From Rhynchospora pubera (taxonomy: Eukaryota; Streptophyta; Magnoliopsida; Poales; Cyperaceae), in contig CM051460.1 of NCBI GenBank assembly GCA_028095005.1, positions 188,216,742-188,280,741 on the forward strand: a stretch of 64,000 bases of DNA. Reading direction: 5' to 3'. Numbering within the stretch: position 1 is the first letter of the stretch; every line of letters starts with the position of its first letter. The position numbers and the translations under genes are program-made. Below the pieces are notes generated by a model, which was not told the DNA's origin, searched no databases, and was given only the letters and a program-made list of their open reading frames with translations. Positions 62,801 to 64,000 of the stretch are shown here, piece by piece.

Positions 62801-64000
62801 TAAAATTTTTGGGCCCAGTTTTCCTTGTTTGTTTGTTACTCTACTCTCATACTACTACCCAAAGTTCTGTTTTTGTTTCGTCTTTAATAATTGAATAAAT
62901 ACTTCTTCAAATTCATAAACTACAATTTCCTAATTACTAACCGTAAATGAAGGCTATCTAGTACATGGGGGTTTGATACCGATATATTTACAATGTTGTT
63001 GTATCAAGTATTTTGCATACGCCTTGCTAAGTAGTTGTACTTTCAATCACAAACGATTGGACCTGAAACATGTTTGAATTTTAAATAAGCAATTTGCTCT
63101 GATAACTTCGCAAAAATAAAATATTTTTAATGGAATACAATTGTATTTTGATAATACTCAAATTCGATTTATCAAGAAAACATCACATCAATATAACTTG
63201 CTATATGCATGATCTATACACAATATTGAAAAAAGTGATATAGGTTATAATTTGATACTGATTTCCTATTTGAAAGTAGTACCATTATGTGTCTCATATA
63301 CTCATTATTTAATTTAACTATAATCCCGTGGATTGGGAGCCGAATTTGCTATTGTGGTTAAGGCTATATCCGACCAAGTATAACATTGTATCCTGATAGG
63401 GGTTTATTTGAAGTTCTAAATTTTTCAACCAAGCAAATGAATGAACCATGTACAAAATAAAATAATTTACGTTTTTTCGTGCTCAAGTTATAATGAAGTA
63501 TGAACTGAAAGAAAATTTCACTCGGAGAAAAAAGAAAAACATATCTATTTACCAAATATAATGCCATTGCAAAAGTTTCTATACCATATTTCTGTTCGGC
63601 GCCCAATATTGGGTCTATCACGCTAGTTTTAGAGCCGAATATGAATTGGCAATGCCCAAAACTAATACCCCATGTTCCGAGAGATTTGAAACTTTTTCTT
63701 GTACGAGCAAAATTTGATTTGCGAAACAATTTCGGGGATCAAGATCAGCGTTTAATATTGGGCCTGTTCCTTTCTTGGAGCTAGTGTTCATCTGCAACGT
63801 CCAAAGAAAAAATGGCCCATGTGACAAACAAATTTGGAATATCATTTTATACGAGGATAAATCATAAATTTGGTTTGGAGTAGCGATTCTAATTTCAATG
63901 TTTTATGCTTAATTCATTTTTCTTTTTTGTAATCATGAAATTTCAATGACCTCTGTTCTACAAAAAAATCAAGTATCACAGAAAAGAAGATTGGGATCAC
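59815..64000. other. AT-rich intergenic, no gene recognised
   Basis: No transposon ends or protein domains identified. Overlapping minus-strand open frames at 63364-63729 (121 codons) and 63618-63845 (75 codons) are the longest here. Their translations have no motif I recognise and no neighbouring exon could be proposed, so they are not called as genes. The flank of a gene beyond 64000 is possible. Confidence 0.45.

Noticed and set aside
63364..63845. Two overlapping minus-strand open frames, including a PNCFANQ-like and GTWGISFGH-like stretch
   Set aside because: I considered organelle-derived DNA and transposon protein, but neither translation matches a chloroplast or mitochondrial protein I can recall, and no splice partner or terminal repeat is seen.

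Overview
This is nuclear DNA of a flowering plant: AT-rich, with long transposon-filled intergenic stretches and three intact genes split by canonical GT-AG introns. The KORRIGAN-type cellulase has residues I associate more with monocot than with core-eudicot copies (the CHACSDL and EDIDYPRPV stretches). A monocot or a basal lineage is therefore a weak inference, and no species can be named. I see no bacterial, CRISPR, rRNA or tRNA feature.

Genes. An ankyrin-repeat/PGG membrane protein gene lies at 6156-8557 on the minus strand (3 exons, 614 aa). A KORRIGAN-like membrane-anchored endo-1,4-beta-glucanase lies at 19576-22777 on the plus strand (6 exons, 620 aa). A CCCH zinc-finger/RRM RNA-binding protein lies at 30301-33442 on the minus strand (7 exons, 651 aa). 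All three reading frames close exactly over every splice junction. The cellulase and the CCCH gene are convergent. A broken fragment of a BRIZ1/BRAP2-type ubiquitin-ligase gene lies at 1170-1717. The genes have unrelated jobs (signalling or stress, cellulose synthesis, RNA binding) and do not form a pathway.

Transposon layout. From 2.5 to 15.7 kb two diverged copies of one non-coding segment flank the ankyrin gene. Each copy has received different insertions and serves as the empty site for the other. Copy A holds a foldback element, a LINE tail with a 12-bp target duplication and a long-TIR Mutator-like element with a 9-bp duplication. Copy B holds a small poly-A retroposon and a composite of three head-to-tail hAT-like units. 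Inside the first of these units sit a MULE-type MITE and a 3.08-kb solo LTR. An hAT remnant with its C-terminal transposase exons lies at about 16.9-18.0 kb.

From 34 to 64 kb I find no intact gene. The stretch holds several MITE families, a degraded LTR-type segment (41.0-42.8 kb), a 4.2-kb non-autonomous hAT-like element carrying an 11-unit, 99-bp minisatellite (48.0-52.3 kb), and two small hAT MITEs with exact 8-bp duplications (55.8 and 56.8 kb). The rest is AT-rich sequence I cannot assign.

I found no clearly new biological system. The most unusual content is the transposon architecture: reciprocal empty sites, head-to-tail hAT units separated by two bases, MITEs sharing a core but not their ends, and a minisatellite inside an hAT element.
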